A DNA stretch of 64,000 nt from Yoonia sp034652275 (GTDB lineage: Bacteria; Pseudomonadota; Alphaproteobacteria; Rhodobacterales; Rhodobacteraceae): assembly GCF_034652275.1 (NCBI RefSeq), contig NZ_JAXIWG010000002.1, positions 1 through 64,000 of the forward strand, in the 5' to 3' direction. Positions 21,001 through 25,112 of this stretch are shown here, one piece after another (position 1 is the stretch's first letter; the number at the start of each line of letters is the position of its first letter). Made by a program: the position numbers and the translations under genes. A model generated the notes under the pieces. The model was not told where the DNA came from and did no database searches. It saw nothing but the letters and a program-made list of their open reading frames with translations.

Positions 21001-23183
21001 GCGTTCGACATGAAGGCATTGGCCTTGAGCTGGTTGTTCGCGGTCATCGCCGCCGCACCGGTCGCATTCACGGCGGTGCCGGTCATCGTCACGGCCGCGC
21101 CGTAACCGTCCAGCGTCGTCCCCATCCCGATGCCCAGCAGCGCGTCGATGGCCAGGCCCAGATAGCTGTTCACACGGAAGCCCAGCACGTTCACGGCAGC
21201 GGAAATGCCCACGGCCCCGCCGCTTTTGCCGCTGAGCGACTGACCCGCTTCGGAACGGGAATTGAAAATGGCGGTGTTCGTCGCGTCAATCGTGACCGTG
21301 CTGCCTTCGATCCGGCCGCCGGTCGTCGTGACGCTGACATCGCCGTTCATCTCGTTGACGGCCAGCGTGCCGCCAAAGACGAAGGCCGATCCAGTACCGC
21401 TGTTGGTACCGTTGTCGAAAGGAGTCTCATCCTCACCGAGCGCCTGCATCTTTTCGGCCAGAACGATGGACCAGACAGCGCTTTGCGCGCGTGCAGACAC
21501 CGCACCATCCGCATCGAGCACGGTATTGGTCAGCGTGACCTTGGTATCGCGGTTCAGCAGGTTCAGGGCGGCCGCATAATCCAGACTGACCTTTTTGAAC
21601 AGGTTGGGGTCCAGAGTGGCAGACGTAGAGGTCGCATAGAACCGCGCCTGATCGGTGGCACCGATACGGATGCCGTCCGCACCTGCATTGATCGTGCTGT
21701 CCGACAATGTCACGCGCGTTGCGGCGACATTGCTGGTATCATTCGTTCCGGCATCACCAGACTGGTTGGTTGCCACCTTGCCTTCGCTGATGCTTTGCGT
21801 CAGCGATGTGGCCTGCAGCGACAGCCCGAGGGTCTCGCTGGACAGATGCGTCCCGATGATCTGCGTCACATCGGTGCTGAAATTCGTCATCGCAACGCCG
21901 ACAAAATCCGACGTGATCACATGGCTGATCTCGCCACCGGATGTGGCCGTGATATCGGCCAGCCCGCCTGCGTTGATCGTCGTTACATCGTCGCTGGTCC
22001 CGTTGATCAGGACACCTGTGGTGCGTGCAACGTCCAAAGTGGAAATCAGAAGGTCGAAGCCGCCGATGAAATCATCGCCGCTGCCGAAATTAATCTCGTC
22101 GAGCCCTGAGATAAGATCTGTGAGCCCCGAAAAGAAACTGTCTGCGGACTCCAGATCAATGTCGATATTGGTAACAGTTCCGGCCCCGATGAACAGGGAC
22201 TGGTCGCCAGCCTTGGTGGTATCAAGATCACCCGACCCCGCGACAATTTCGGCACCCGCGCCGATGGTGACAGTCGTTGTCGTCTGGACCTTATTGTCTG
22301 CGATGAACTGTTGGACGATATCGTCTACAAGAGTAAAGTTGGCCGGGCTGGCGATGGTGACGTCAACTCTGGTGCCAGCTGTCAGCGAGATCGCCTCGCC
22401 GCGGATGACAGCATCGTCGCCCACAGCAACAGTCGCAGTCGCCTGAATGTCAAATGCTGCGAAACCGACAGTATTACTTGCGGCAACTGCCTCGGCAGAG
22501 ATGGTCACGACATCATCGGACACGATCGACCCGCTGATCGTCACGCTGGCGACGGGTGTGACACCGGTTCCAGTCGCGCTGGCCTGCGCGTCCAGCGTGA
22601 CCTTGCCGATCTTCGCAGTATCCGTGCCAAGCGACACACCGCTGTTGATCGTGATCTGTTCGGCGGACAGATTAAGATCGCCCCCGTATCCCGCCGCAAA
22701 ACTGGTGACAGTGATCGAGTCGTCGCCACCTTCGGTGTTCACGACAATGGAGAACGCTGGATCAAGTGTTCCGACAATACTGTCGAAAACGATCGAGACG
22801 GATTCGTCGCCCGCGCCGGTGTTGATGACAAAACCGTCTTTCGTGCCGATCTCATAAATGTCCTGGCCGCCTGCACCCAATGCGCCACTCCATTGGATGG
22901 ACACTTTTTGCACGGTCAATGCAGGGTCAGCAGTCGCCGCCCCCTCAAAGAAACGGACGGTCACGGCATCTGCAGCACCAGCTGTCGTGGCAAGGTTCAC
23001 TGTCAAAGGATCGGCGCTCAGAAGCACCCGCTGTTCCATCGGGTCGAGCAGCAATCGCCAGGCGGCTTCCTTGATCCGGTCGAACCGGGCGCGGTCGTGG
23101 CGGCGCAGACGCGCGCGATTTCCACGATTCAAAGGGATTTTGGGCAATACGCCAGCAGTCTGACGATCAAATGGCATCGACAT
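1..23183 (-). CDS. Giant repeat-rich surface protein, LEPR-XLL-like N-terminus (3' end beyond window)
   Basis: One open frame runs from ATG 23183 (AAGGA about 9 bases upstream) past base 1, at least 7,727 codons; spot translations near 140, 10319, 12900 and 23183 are all in this frame. Residues 1-60 are basic and contain DPMEQRVLLSADPL, resembling the LEPR-XLL motif found at the start of very large bacterial surface proteins; there is no classical signal peptide. The rest is beta-strand repeat sequence. Around 11600-12640 it forms clean units of about 60-70 residues starting INA, with an Ala/Gly/Val-rich core (G-x-x-G-V-x-x-x-x-G-V), an N-x-I turn and a GDVxVxA strand. At least eight aromatic Y-x-Y-x-G/VDL/LW modules interrupt the array. 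The left 3 kb changes to longer haemagglutinin-like strands. Likely an adhesin or exported matrix protein (inference). The secretion signal would lie in the unseen C-terminus. Confidence 0.9.
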   Translation of the reverse strand, partial: MSMPFDRQTAGVLPKIPLNRGNRARLRRHDRARFDRIKEAAWRLLLDPMEQRVLLSADPLTVNLATTAGAADAVTVRFFEGAATADPALTVQKVSIQWSGALGAGGQDIYEIGTKDGFVINTGAGDESVSIVFDSIVGTLDPAFSIVVNTEGGDDSITVTSFAAGYGGDLNLSAEQITINSGVSLGTDTAKIGKVTLDAQASATGTGVTPVASVTISGSIVSDDVVTISAEAVAASNTVGFAAFDIQATATVAVGDDAVIRGEAISLTAGTRVDVTIASPANFTLVDDIVQQFIADNKVQTTTTVTIGAGAEIVAGSGDLDTTKAGDQSLFIGAGTVTNIDIDLESADSFFSGLTDLISGLDEINFGSGDDFIGGFDLLISTLDVARTTGVLINGTSDDVTTINAGGLADITATSGGEISHVITSDFVGVAMTNFSTDVTQIIGTHLSSETLGLSLQATSLTQSISEGKVATNQSGDAGTNDTSNVAATRVTLSDSTINAGADGIRIGATDQARFYATSTSATLDPNLFKKVSLDYAAALNLLNRDTKVTLTNTVLDADGAVSARAQSAVWSIVLAEKMQALGEDETPFDNGTNSGTGSAFVFGGTLAVNEMNGDVSVTTTGGRIEGSTVTIDATNTAIFNSRSEAGQSLSGKSGGAVGISAAVNVLGFRVNSYLGLAIDALLGIGMGTTLDGYGAAVTMTGTAVNATGAAAMTANNQLKANAFMSNAAKSEADSAFKNNSGAAAAFALATNKIATRARVDISGTGGNIVAGTLDVTAKDDAQITAETLIVSSSVSSSNFGLALADTLIASFAEAKYRTDGTNVFVDGPRRLSLEVQPSTLVDLTFGDRVMLLPSFEANDDRDGTASTTYRFMGASATGVDLTMTDFTDKSLWQAAPETDIVPTDINLSETESTALGGMLVRNEVNTEAAATVANIVMTIGGDTTISATEDTLVTALGDIGILSSGGSSLTGGGKSLAAGGALVINTVRGQATATVTNVAGSVITGDLAVLATNTITLDATLNAMITSEDESGFLLIAFNTLGYNPGNLLEQTLDALIGLELGTKTVATTTAGIDSDGITARSITVTATNEANLTSLRTSEASSVGAAMSNAGGKVMSGTLVSNALAGGAEAYIRNASTTGITTTGGGVSVTADDNATLKATSASIAAQSAETDIIGGAINSIAQTLLDSYTYTDKSGTQALNFGDTVYVDGVIYRYLGTGTTSTDLAEENYENLDLWKVMTATTIVPSQIAKLIAKLAGLKAGDSKSSFAMITRNEVEGGAKAFVMNATITAQGTIEVTATERSRLTAFETSQIDAKETKSGVIATNAVLSQAQAFVERSTLTANGTDSEIIVKALNLIVADATVTVATSAKGDALGLVFAFNTVGYDNHNVFFQAAEALLGADYLTPLVSENRTYGAEAFVNRSTLTADGDIRVSAESRDLVGTLDGTVTAQMLDDISDVRGDSDDAAKDAAFVDALRAQLIAIGALDAGSTTGLKVETLAVGRQWYVIAEDGTIWQVLAERNADDTATLVNVYLVNLLNARIGNDQSVKAKNDMVLVDRFIAQDKLDQDEAAAKEKGEEFKGKLKYGTSGAAAGGILASNKVLSETKAWISGDLARFNATQTVSELLTGDVVRSGETLYRYDGPNQVRVTAYDFLSITEPVALADQATIKLSADITEQVLDIEGLEFLTRVIFRAGDILRYTGAAQSDVDGIDLETFIRANSGSFAVINPVLAINLSAITYATDPNWTAVTATDVFTVTSTNGTVTVFAADTANLRVDASLSVLAEVSNNIDGFKKLAAQFTAEDYSYTTSSGVQNLFAEDVIRIGTTGPASEVGKFYRFIGGGLAGALGTPLAQAIPVDLGALVADNTTTGALNLLDALYWEEISDDIDLSDALFPDLGNLSDSSSKAMGGIIILNDVQGGVSARIDRMTVIADADVDVTAIANASLLANIISSVESSGGSAWGSGDSIARQGVIATNVARNSALAEIAKSDVTATDGDVTVTALQQTVMDATVNVTSNTGDEGKTVTLAFNSLGYNASNVLFNSIEAVTTDPTFHRLIDPSNPASAKARIIDTNVAAGGDVSVDAQSAELLNATVSNTTDSAAGALTGANGSAFGLIIASNKVLGEASALIDNANALTATIDSGGDISVTAEDRQRHFSNVKMVAASATSNDGGAAVLQETLNDVTRVDWVMTGQPQPAALRFGDLVRVADSVDDFGGKIMQYMGPNNPGVFIDLNTVNFGDTDFWKESLTSKLIPQGLNVPNAGEEGQDSDSTATGAMFVYNELNGKSTAEVRHAILRADVDITIRATLNSEMNATTDAATSSSGGTVAGTGTSRAISGVVATNLLTGSATASAQNATLTARADESDTTGNVTVEALNTVKMTATTSAIVATGDQGFNVLLAFNSMGYAPTNLLFNSFDALVGDANLADDLAALNTRVPVQAHAFMTGVTVDAAGAIIVNAVNNASLTALVNNETTSAASAFVDASGKSVSAILSMNKMLAGARAEIDGGQYYATDGAKIDIKTGDQVIAADGTVYERTGGDVTIDFGSVGDFAGGAGWTATTVNLPAINTLSAGRAVIVTASDDSSMDADNVMQATTTVVNDGGLSILTGLLENLFADYAFTTFSGLQLLRTGQQVLAGSNMSPAQQGNRYLYVGPNSTAPVNLATVDFTNASLWREVDIDDIESLIPPGINLNVTKSDATAVGLMFSVNDLQSGVIARLAAATVDVEDGYVLVSAVENALMDALNEGTVKADGGSLFAEGSKVVAVNANVATNNVTSFALAEVIDADVTVGDAIADNDSTAAVRIAGRAGDVQTITPKDGDLVVMSKNTAGIHAAIDTSTIAEGGGGKTVAVGASIAFNSVGVDGQNILFNLADTFIGTTVATPNPSSATARVARSTVDVADDLSVTADNLTTINAEIVNAAVATGVSVADRSDAVSVGAIIAMNRTAADTVAEIVAAPTVQVGGSVTVTADDVSAIDATVTATSVSAAVGTGGSKSVSVAASFARNEITSNARAEIRLAEVTAGEDVAITATRDAQIMAKGLSAAVAVGLTAGGGNGGDVSFSGGGAVGFNSIRGQATAKAVSSTLDAAGDIKVDAKSMGRIDATVLAASVSGMINIGGSGTKAVGIGVVYVDNMIGYDQTTPDLSGETVLTTAQSVTTVQPGTYVRGADGTPMTGHVYRYIGNAPRQVLAPNPSNADPAPVVTNGVDLAIEDYSDTSLWERVDLIRNGQATALASLDNVRIGVDGDAPDSLSVTALSAQTINATAAAAAVAMAGSSANAAAIAGGGAAARNRIAGGAIAEITGNASDITAGSVDVVARDASTINSLVGAAAISAAVSGKTAVSVSVGLALAFNEVANQTTARIVGADVTATGATGVKVTAETAPPRSFEIAAGGLVTAAGLDDLSKQDVLLDVNGEPVLVAAGEPVLDANGDPVLDTNGEPVLSDVAVVTDAARDGDILSALVGLIDANLADETVAGTVGNLSELVFAASDDGRGWFLIDGLGRKFTLIPGAGDTFTVEIATINAVSAAAAFSVAGGKSGAAIAGAGAYSENVVLSNTSAYIDAARIAAELGNVEVAATNKSAINAITVAAAMSVGLGKTGIGVSVGAAISQNLIGAAARGVGDSVGTFAYIKDSEVSAFGDVIVTALSEQKINALNVAGSAAIAGGKVGVAVSGSGVYVRNVIDSDTSARIIGDMGGTDAAIEGNNVTVKAENKSVINVIAATVSVSFAFGKGAVAVALGVTVAENQIFGLTSAHITDVNSGGVLARTGDVLVQASDSARINAIAAAGALAIAGGAVGIGVALAGALAFNRLGAGVSAQVNNSLITAGRDVSILASADGRIDAVNGALSAALGAGGTGVGIAIGAAFVSNQIGYQTGTMVANHTSDETVNRGVITAGKTVQVTSGIHAGRMFQYIGETQLEGNYELDGDRNRVIPATIDLSTVDYSNPERWVEVNLDKTGVLISAKSVGSDIVAGRDLLIDAQSNQKINAASLAVAAGLAFGGTGVGVSLSGSAVLNRIATKPEAAISGKLLNGVTARTVTVQADDESTINAASIAGALSIAAGGTGVAVSLGVSLAFNAVENAVSASIDTQADVTATGLVNGNSILVRAGSATQNAENTLNLSSLGSADEISDDLDDAAGTDVEMVDGAERVVQADIDADRLVLQALKTALQSNFTVEGDLRISVLLEGQRWIVVDGSGTSWSLTRNGSTFVAERATINAIVGAVSLAAGFGGTGVAVAGAGAFGQNVVLSNVSAHISDATVAAPVGHVKVLADSASLINSAVLATSVAVAAGATGVSAAVGVSVAQNYIGKSGATGAALADTAKTEAFISNSSVTAAGDLVVKATSSKTINALVFAGAAAISVGETGIALSGSGVSAENLIAGSTEARITLGDQTVRGGTITVQALDVSRIEAIAAALSLSLAFGNTGVSVALGVSVAQNTIGTLVRAAVTEVSAASAGSLIATAGNVLIDARDDATIRVISAAAAIAAAGGITAGVAVSGAGALAFNRITNRVTAEVVGATINAATATTFVPTGEFVAATSGAGSQIFNPDNSLNANYLGALTLARDLVTGAIITRPVFAGDPPLQVGTEFALVPVTGPTLTNDQVFLPNTALNARPLVEYKVKSEEVTRTITDSNGDPVEDTITVLTFLPLSDPDGIGLRSVFLPDPSFVDPVPASPVPAVVSALVPVLMPGVAISQDVAITATGNARIEAAIISAAVSLGIGGVAGVGVGIGTSYARNEIGNGDTSGVFARVQDAVITANRDITVSALMTSSITAHVGSFAVALAGGFVGVAGAGAGAFAVNTINYAVDANVTGATMTAGRAMSITAADNATINATVDSAALSLAAGVVAFAGSVAVSTAQNTVDNSISASVNNADVRAASLAIRATDDTTVTVVSRAAALSAAIGLGGALSGGGALAEITATSTVSAQITGTGNAGHRVNVGGTVTVEALNRSDLSANVKVLSVAAGLVGLAASGSVARINTRPVGGGNSVQANVGGVTLTAGTLNMDARSLIKTAAGVEGITVASTAAVGVSEATILTGARVGLQVGSNQGSITVGTLNANAISDGNPEGTRIATADASASGGGLLIGVNSTFVRVSNTDTVAARVGNGATVNAANFTMTAASNVSQLATSRAASAGLVGVGAAVSIAQSDTNVSALVGTGAKVNGVNVTISAGGQSNNDARTETGAYGLLSGAAAAPQTDTKATITAGMADATSLANRAEINATGLLRVSASQLSRMDTEVVTASYGAIAGAGAVADNKLYSKVDVVLGNFAKAQAGAMDLQATNKLLRVASGNDINGKTGGIASGASATSDTRAEMRTAVTFGNNADIDTTNPQGKLYAKAFNEIAYTDKVRLETAGALSGAGAFVTFNQREDGVSVPITADINVGNNARIEARGELEFEASGKFNVYLQSYSETYGAATVALGSAIIDIQPRNTITVKSGAQMLAHRDMFLSTGTDRNLKIEDNSLEARVDNFAGSAIPIDDLKTQAIYLVRNVILVEGALAGNARAVVESYLNIDLNADSIGLASVIGMAKGTNWVSAVRDGVNSLFGGADNSTGPGEGLAQARSEIINNGLIQTGARRNLQLTIGEERDASGNLLRYTYNGTLDPNFTGTRTPGSAEGLLIKTREVSQFIPSAGEIALREARTTLEVYGVKNANGTFDDGNAFTKFYLDTIARIEGQMLAAGEAILVGGVVVPINRESRVIVFDDIVAAAGRIRILTDQLHGTGTFDAPQNVNLSIDSNSTASLQFGEIYIPERNGGVDFNGVTVTAATSIDEVRNAVLGRNEVSVTQDNRPLGIVGGLGFLGTVDLKSPNSLVFTPQSIAEGTGSAPVINVQVLKNVRTVPFGTVSLPTNDQVVTFTGRVFAPLAQVGVFGPAGSNEVSVVFLADVNVANVVISVGGTIAVDIKGDLHTNGDPYGKFINSGILGNTPLTAGTLNALRPDPGILDRVAEINRLAGPQTGSSATYVDDRTGQLVQQGMKANTILLRGGYVNVNGLIQAGQSEFTLILGDYVRNQLLAATGVVNINLGNPDFFARYDAGLKQLTILAMSPKGGQIDIEGRIVATSQGKLISHAGYPKISIINQMNIAGIAALQGLTIVIESMDVSQKGVGTIVLKDKTRGVRNDGSDLATHATIYTTDANGVVTMTGGLIDSRWDPLLYNDADKARFGPKGTVNTTATHSSGANVLTSTGDAITSKLGYGTATGFRYGWVVGEGAQVKVVQEKTYRSLWGLDFLLADTINMPVVSRTVLSTSLLPNSNYFYFDSNTDTNQLAYTYNSSTVTTEQGTPKQTAYSTTTSWYGKSETFIQITTINQTFTKHNHTIAANKTIDIEFTGFNQSELFVNAGQANLIIAGQITNENGRTTLISQGTVTTQSVAAQGLTPSVGGRIINITGLAGVGVRDFGLIRPADSQFYTPGDSRALNALQVSQSANGVLNVTSVGDILLQQRSGDLRIGSIISAGDGLVEILAGTRGQIGAGVGGSILNASGGSLVKGGSIRLDADREIGGATAITIDTGVRSTDVLTAFATDDINLYQNTNSLRVFQIASSAGDVTVTLEGEGNDLLDGNQIQEIDVRSREALLGGVWGDMQLLGDVTVLDANGIAAGPAGDKIREAIARLNNARVDDYRTYWSWRNLLTAEELQAVVDRTALIKLSENGDTSGLQGSIAAQLIASGLSPEDANTQAASQIVTLQQTRTAQFLEQHARYGAETAENTDPNIDLTSAAEKEEIKSRFKVWTEAELLNAIGSGLLKPVTDTTINIEDPNIIGARVTLNVEGKVGRTEGEVTILLSEGRSLTQDEQLIIAAAERSDLFFLVTEIETVNVTFDRASNSMTRSSGTWNAAGQPEFLVGQTIQVQGGDPVNATENGRYYVIAGFSGDGRTMLFENTGTTFAQDVLTVAFTDPIAKQVRVSAIVNDPSGSSIAVIANLGGDTITRTGGTHDFLGNALNGGSAIDGFRVGDYILLSTTPAYTPQAFAAKVETLNANTSTTLFRIASVTANSMTLIDEDGDPVALVAETGVTLTIDEFVKLAGLQVQQREDFNIEASDSVNITSIGETFVGSENQILLGAITVTGDGAGAGQLRLKAGNGIISNVDASITNITADSVVLEGGRGSIGRLANETLPENRIYMELSEGSIVTARSQNEIVLAERTGDFLVGTIYSASSDVDIRALDGDILDGFGNDLVNIEARNIILQASGNIGTADNDLDLEARGNGQLTLLAGGNIYVTEAGDMNLRQVISTGETSSIRLTAEGNMFDADSSDAAGIAVITGYNIETIAEFGLIGGLGKDLRVNTTGGVLNASALFGNIRIIEVSDDLILDQVGVGEGFTAFITAIAGRILNGAALGVSNVTGGRAFLTANRDIGQADKRLFTTIGSIQGVSTTGSAYIFNDGAIRAETKDGTAEAFRVATDFFMTATSPIDVRQNIIAASGNINIIANESVFFTQADYDAARAEIENADYGPRTTPEEIAAADAARDAALAAFPQNVDDYNNNYDTVTIHRGVLVQAQAGNVNIWAGDHVIVQGADADNVAARVIAHGNINIFTDVTTNTENTDGSVNLGSNPQIVFDPARYDNAGGDVFIDGVLQATGNVSINTRAAGTASPAGVEQRDIVHVTGTITATNGSIQILNRGDITLDGAMTAGTSVLLNTVANPADGQVGPEQQDVVTINAAISAGNRIDVQTRGDVTVNATLTATTGDVAITTIASTP
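12825..12920 (-). repeat. 24-bp tandem repeat, four copies, inside the giant gene
   Basis: Four head-to-tail 24-bp units (starting at 12825, 12849, 12873 and 12897) encode an 8-residue repeat of the form D-x-N-G-E/D-P-V-L on the minus strand. Copies differ at a few bases, mostly preserving the peptide; the third is the most divergent. A fifth unit starts at 12921 but decays at once. The repeat is in frame, so copy-number change would alter protein length by 8 residues without a frameshift. Confidence 0.9.
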
Positions 23184-23204
23184 GCGCCAATCCTTCCAAA
23201 ACTC

Positions 23205-23222
23205 CGGGATTCCCGCATCCCG
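23205..23222 (-). other. Small hairpin in the leader of the giant gene
   Basis: CGGGAT and ATCCCG form a 6-bp stem around a 6-base loop, about 20 bases upstream of the start codon of the giant gene and just upstream of its AAGGA ribosome binding site. It could influence translation initiation, but it is short and may be fortuitous. Confidence 0.35.
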
Positions 23223-23355
23223 ACGCTGATAAACAACCTTTTGCGCAGCCGAAACGGTGGGACGGTCTGCTAAAAATCAGGATGAGGCCCTAATAATGAG
23301 CCGCTTACCTCGGGTCACTCTTTCCATTTTAAACATCATTTTCAAGTAAATTGGG

Positions 23356-23910
23356 CTAAATTTTGACGTCAAAAATCGCATCCAGCGCTATTAAAGTTCT
23401 TGACAGAACGATGTCCGCCGCGAACGCAGTCAAAACCTCTGAATCTGCGGTTGGTTTGACGCGCGTTCGCTGCATCAAAAGCGCCCTGCGGGTGAACATT
23501 TCATAGGCTTCCAGCCAGCCCGCAATCATGTCGGCAAAGCCCGCGTCGCCCGCCCCACTGCGCGCGAGTGCCGACAGTTTGCGCGCCAACGCCAGATCGT
23601 CGGGACATTCCAGCCAGATCGAAGCATCGATCAAGCCGCCTGTCACCGGACACATCCGCCCGATCGGGGTTTCCAGCACGACCACCCCGTCCAGCGCCAA
23701 GACCGCCTCGCGCAACCCGGGCGCGACTGCCGCTTCCATCGGGGCTCCGGCATCAAGCCATGCGATCACCTGCGCGGGCGGCCAGCGCGTGATGATCTCG
23801 AAGTCGTCGTATTGCACCACGACTCCCCCCAGATGCGCTGCGATTCCGCGTGCCAATGTCGACTTGCCGGCGCCGGGCGGACCGGACAGGGCAATCACCC
23901 GACGGGTCAC
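23356..23910 (-). CDS. P-loop nucleoside/adenylate-kinase-like ATPase
   Basis: 184 residues. A Walker A motif GPPGAGKST lies at residues 10-18, followed by a YDDFE segment typical of the uridine-kinase/AAA-type small-molecule kinase superfamily. The protein probably phosphorylates a small molecule in the cytoplasm; the substrate cannot be read from sequence. The start is GTG at 23910, whose GTGA overlaps the stop of the upstream methyltransferase gene, indicating translational coupling. The giant surface-protein gene starts 172 bases downstream on the same strand, so the three may be cotranscribed. Alternative assignments are a CoaE-like or gluconokinase-like enzyme, but no family-specific motif decides this. 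Confidence 0.8.
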   Translation of the reverse strand: MTRRVIALSGPPGAGKSTLARGIAAHLGGVVVQYDDFEIITRWPPAQVIAWLDAGAPMEAAVAPGLREAVLALDGVVVLETPIGRMCPVTGGLIDASIWLECPDDLALARKLSALARSGAGDAGFADMIAGWLEAYEMFTRRALLMQRTRVKPTADSEVLTAFAADIVLSRTLIALDAIFDVKI

Positions 23911-24896
23911 GGCCGCTGTCCAGTCGTGACGTGAAACACCATGTCCAGCGCGACCTGTTCACGGCTGACCGACAGGCCCTTGTCCTGCATGATCGCGACA
24001 TAAAAACCGGCATCGCGGTAGAACGGCGCAAACACCAGATTTGCCAATGTCGTCACGCCTTTACCGGATGCATCATCCACACCGAACACGCCCCGTTCGC
24101 AGATGACGATCCGCCCACCCTGCGGCAGGATATCAATGGCCTGCGCAAGCATGCGGCTTGCGTCATCCTCTGGCCAGTCATGCAGAACGGATTTGAACAG
24201 AACCACGTCGACCTGCCCGCGGAAACTGTCCAGCGCCCCCGGCTTGCGGGCATCCCCCGCGACAAAGCGCAGCCCCGGGGCACACCGCCTTTGCTGACCC
24301 AGCGCACAGACCGCGGGCAGATCCAGCACCTGCGCCGTGACGCCATCACCGGTTGCAATCAGCGCCTCGGCCAACAGCCCCGTGTTGCCGCCGATCTCAA
24401 GTATCCGGTCGTTCTTGCGGATGTCGATCAGCGGGACAAGATGCGGGATCTCACTGCGCGAAAGAGCCTCGACATAATCGACCCAGGGGCGGGTTGCGGC
24501 CAGATGCTGCGGGGTGGTCCCTTCGGCCATGTCATAGCGGAACAGACGGAAGGTGGCCGACCGTTGCATGAACCCTGGCAGGTCAGCCACAAGGTCGTCG
24601 AGGCCCGTCGCCACATCCGCCGCCGCCCTGCGCAGGAAAGCCGCCCGCGCCATCACCGAGGCCGCGTCACCTTGCCAGACACGCGCGAAATCCGGTGTCA
24701 GCGCCAGCCTGCCATCGGCTTGCACGGCCACGCCCGCACCGACCAGCAATGTCGCAAGCAAGGCCGGGCATTCCGCCCCATGCCCACCATCCGCCAAGGC
24801 GGTCAACAGCCCGCTTCGCGCGGCCACATCCACCGCGGCGGCCCCCTGCAGGCTGTCCAGCCATGGAAATTCTGACATGGAATCAGCTCCGTTCAT
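23907..24896 (-). CDS. SAM-dependent O-methyltransferase (class I, small-molecule O-MT family)
   Basis: Up to 329 residues. The N-terminal ~110 residues look like the winged-helix dimerisation part of O-methyltransferase family 2 (plant COMT / bacterial CrtF-like). The SAM site is ILEIGGNTG at residues 165-173, with LDLPAVC and FVAGDARKP as later cofactor motifs. LHDWPEDD at 238-245 carries the family's catalytic His/Asp-Trp signature. Two starts are possible: ATG 24896, or ATG 24878, which has a better GGAG spaced 8 bases away; the shorter form begins MSEFPWLD. The gene overlaps the kinase-like gene by 4 bases. The acceptor substrate is unknown. Pairing with a kinase-like protein next to a giant surface protein is unexpected and unexplained. 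Confidence 0.85.
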   Translation of the reverse strand: MNGADSMSEFPWLDSLQGAAAVDVAARSGLLTALADGGHGAECPALLATLLVGAGVAVQADGRLALTPDFARVWQGDAASVMARAAFLRRAAADVATGLDDLVADLPGFMQRSATFRLFRYDMAEGTTPQHLAATRPWVDYVEALSRSEIPHLVPLIDIRKNDRILEIGGNTGLLAEALIATGDGVTAQVLDLPAVCALGQQRRCAPGLRFVAGDARKPGALDSFRGQVDVVLFKSVLHDWPEDDASRMLAQAIDILPQGGRIVICERGVFGVDDASGKGVTTLANLVFAPFYRDAGFYVAIMQDKGLSVSREQVALDMVFHVTTGQRP

Positions 24897-25112
24897 GGTC
24901 GCAAGCTTTGCGGCGTTGCGTTTCTTGTTCCACTGGCAAACCCGTCAGCCAACCGCTGACGCGAATTTTCAGATGCAAAATGCCGAGGAAACCGCCCTAG
25001 GGTCAACAAAGCAATTGCGAGGCGCCTCGCTTGCGTGTTTACCTTAGCCACGCGTTAGACCGACCCTATTTGTTTCTGCCGACCATTTGACGACGATTTT
25101 AAGGGATTTGAC
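24897..25112. promoter_or_regulatory. Divergent promoter region between the methyltransferase and RTX genes
   Basis: 216 bases separate the divergently transcribed methyltransferase and FG-GAP/RTX genes, so both promoters must lie here or the genes are read from further away. A perfect 14-bp palindrome, GCGAGGCGCCTCGC, sits at 25017-25030. It could be an operator or a simple hairpin. AAGGGA 7 bases before 25113 is the RTX gene's ribosome binding site. No convincing -35/-10 pair was identified. Confidence 0.5.
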
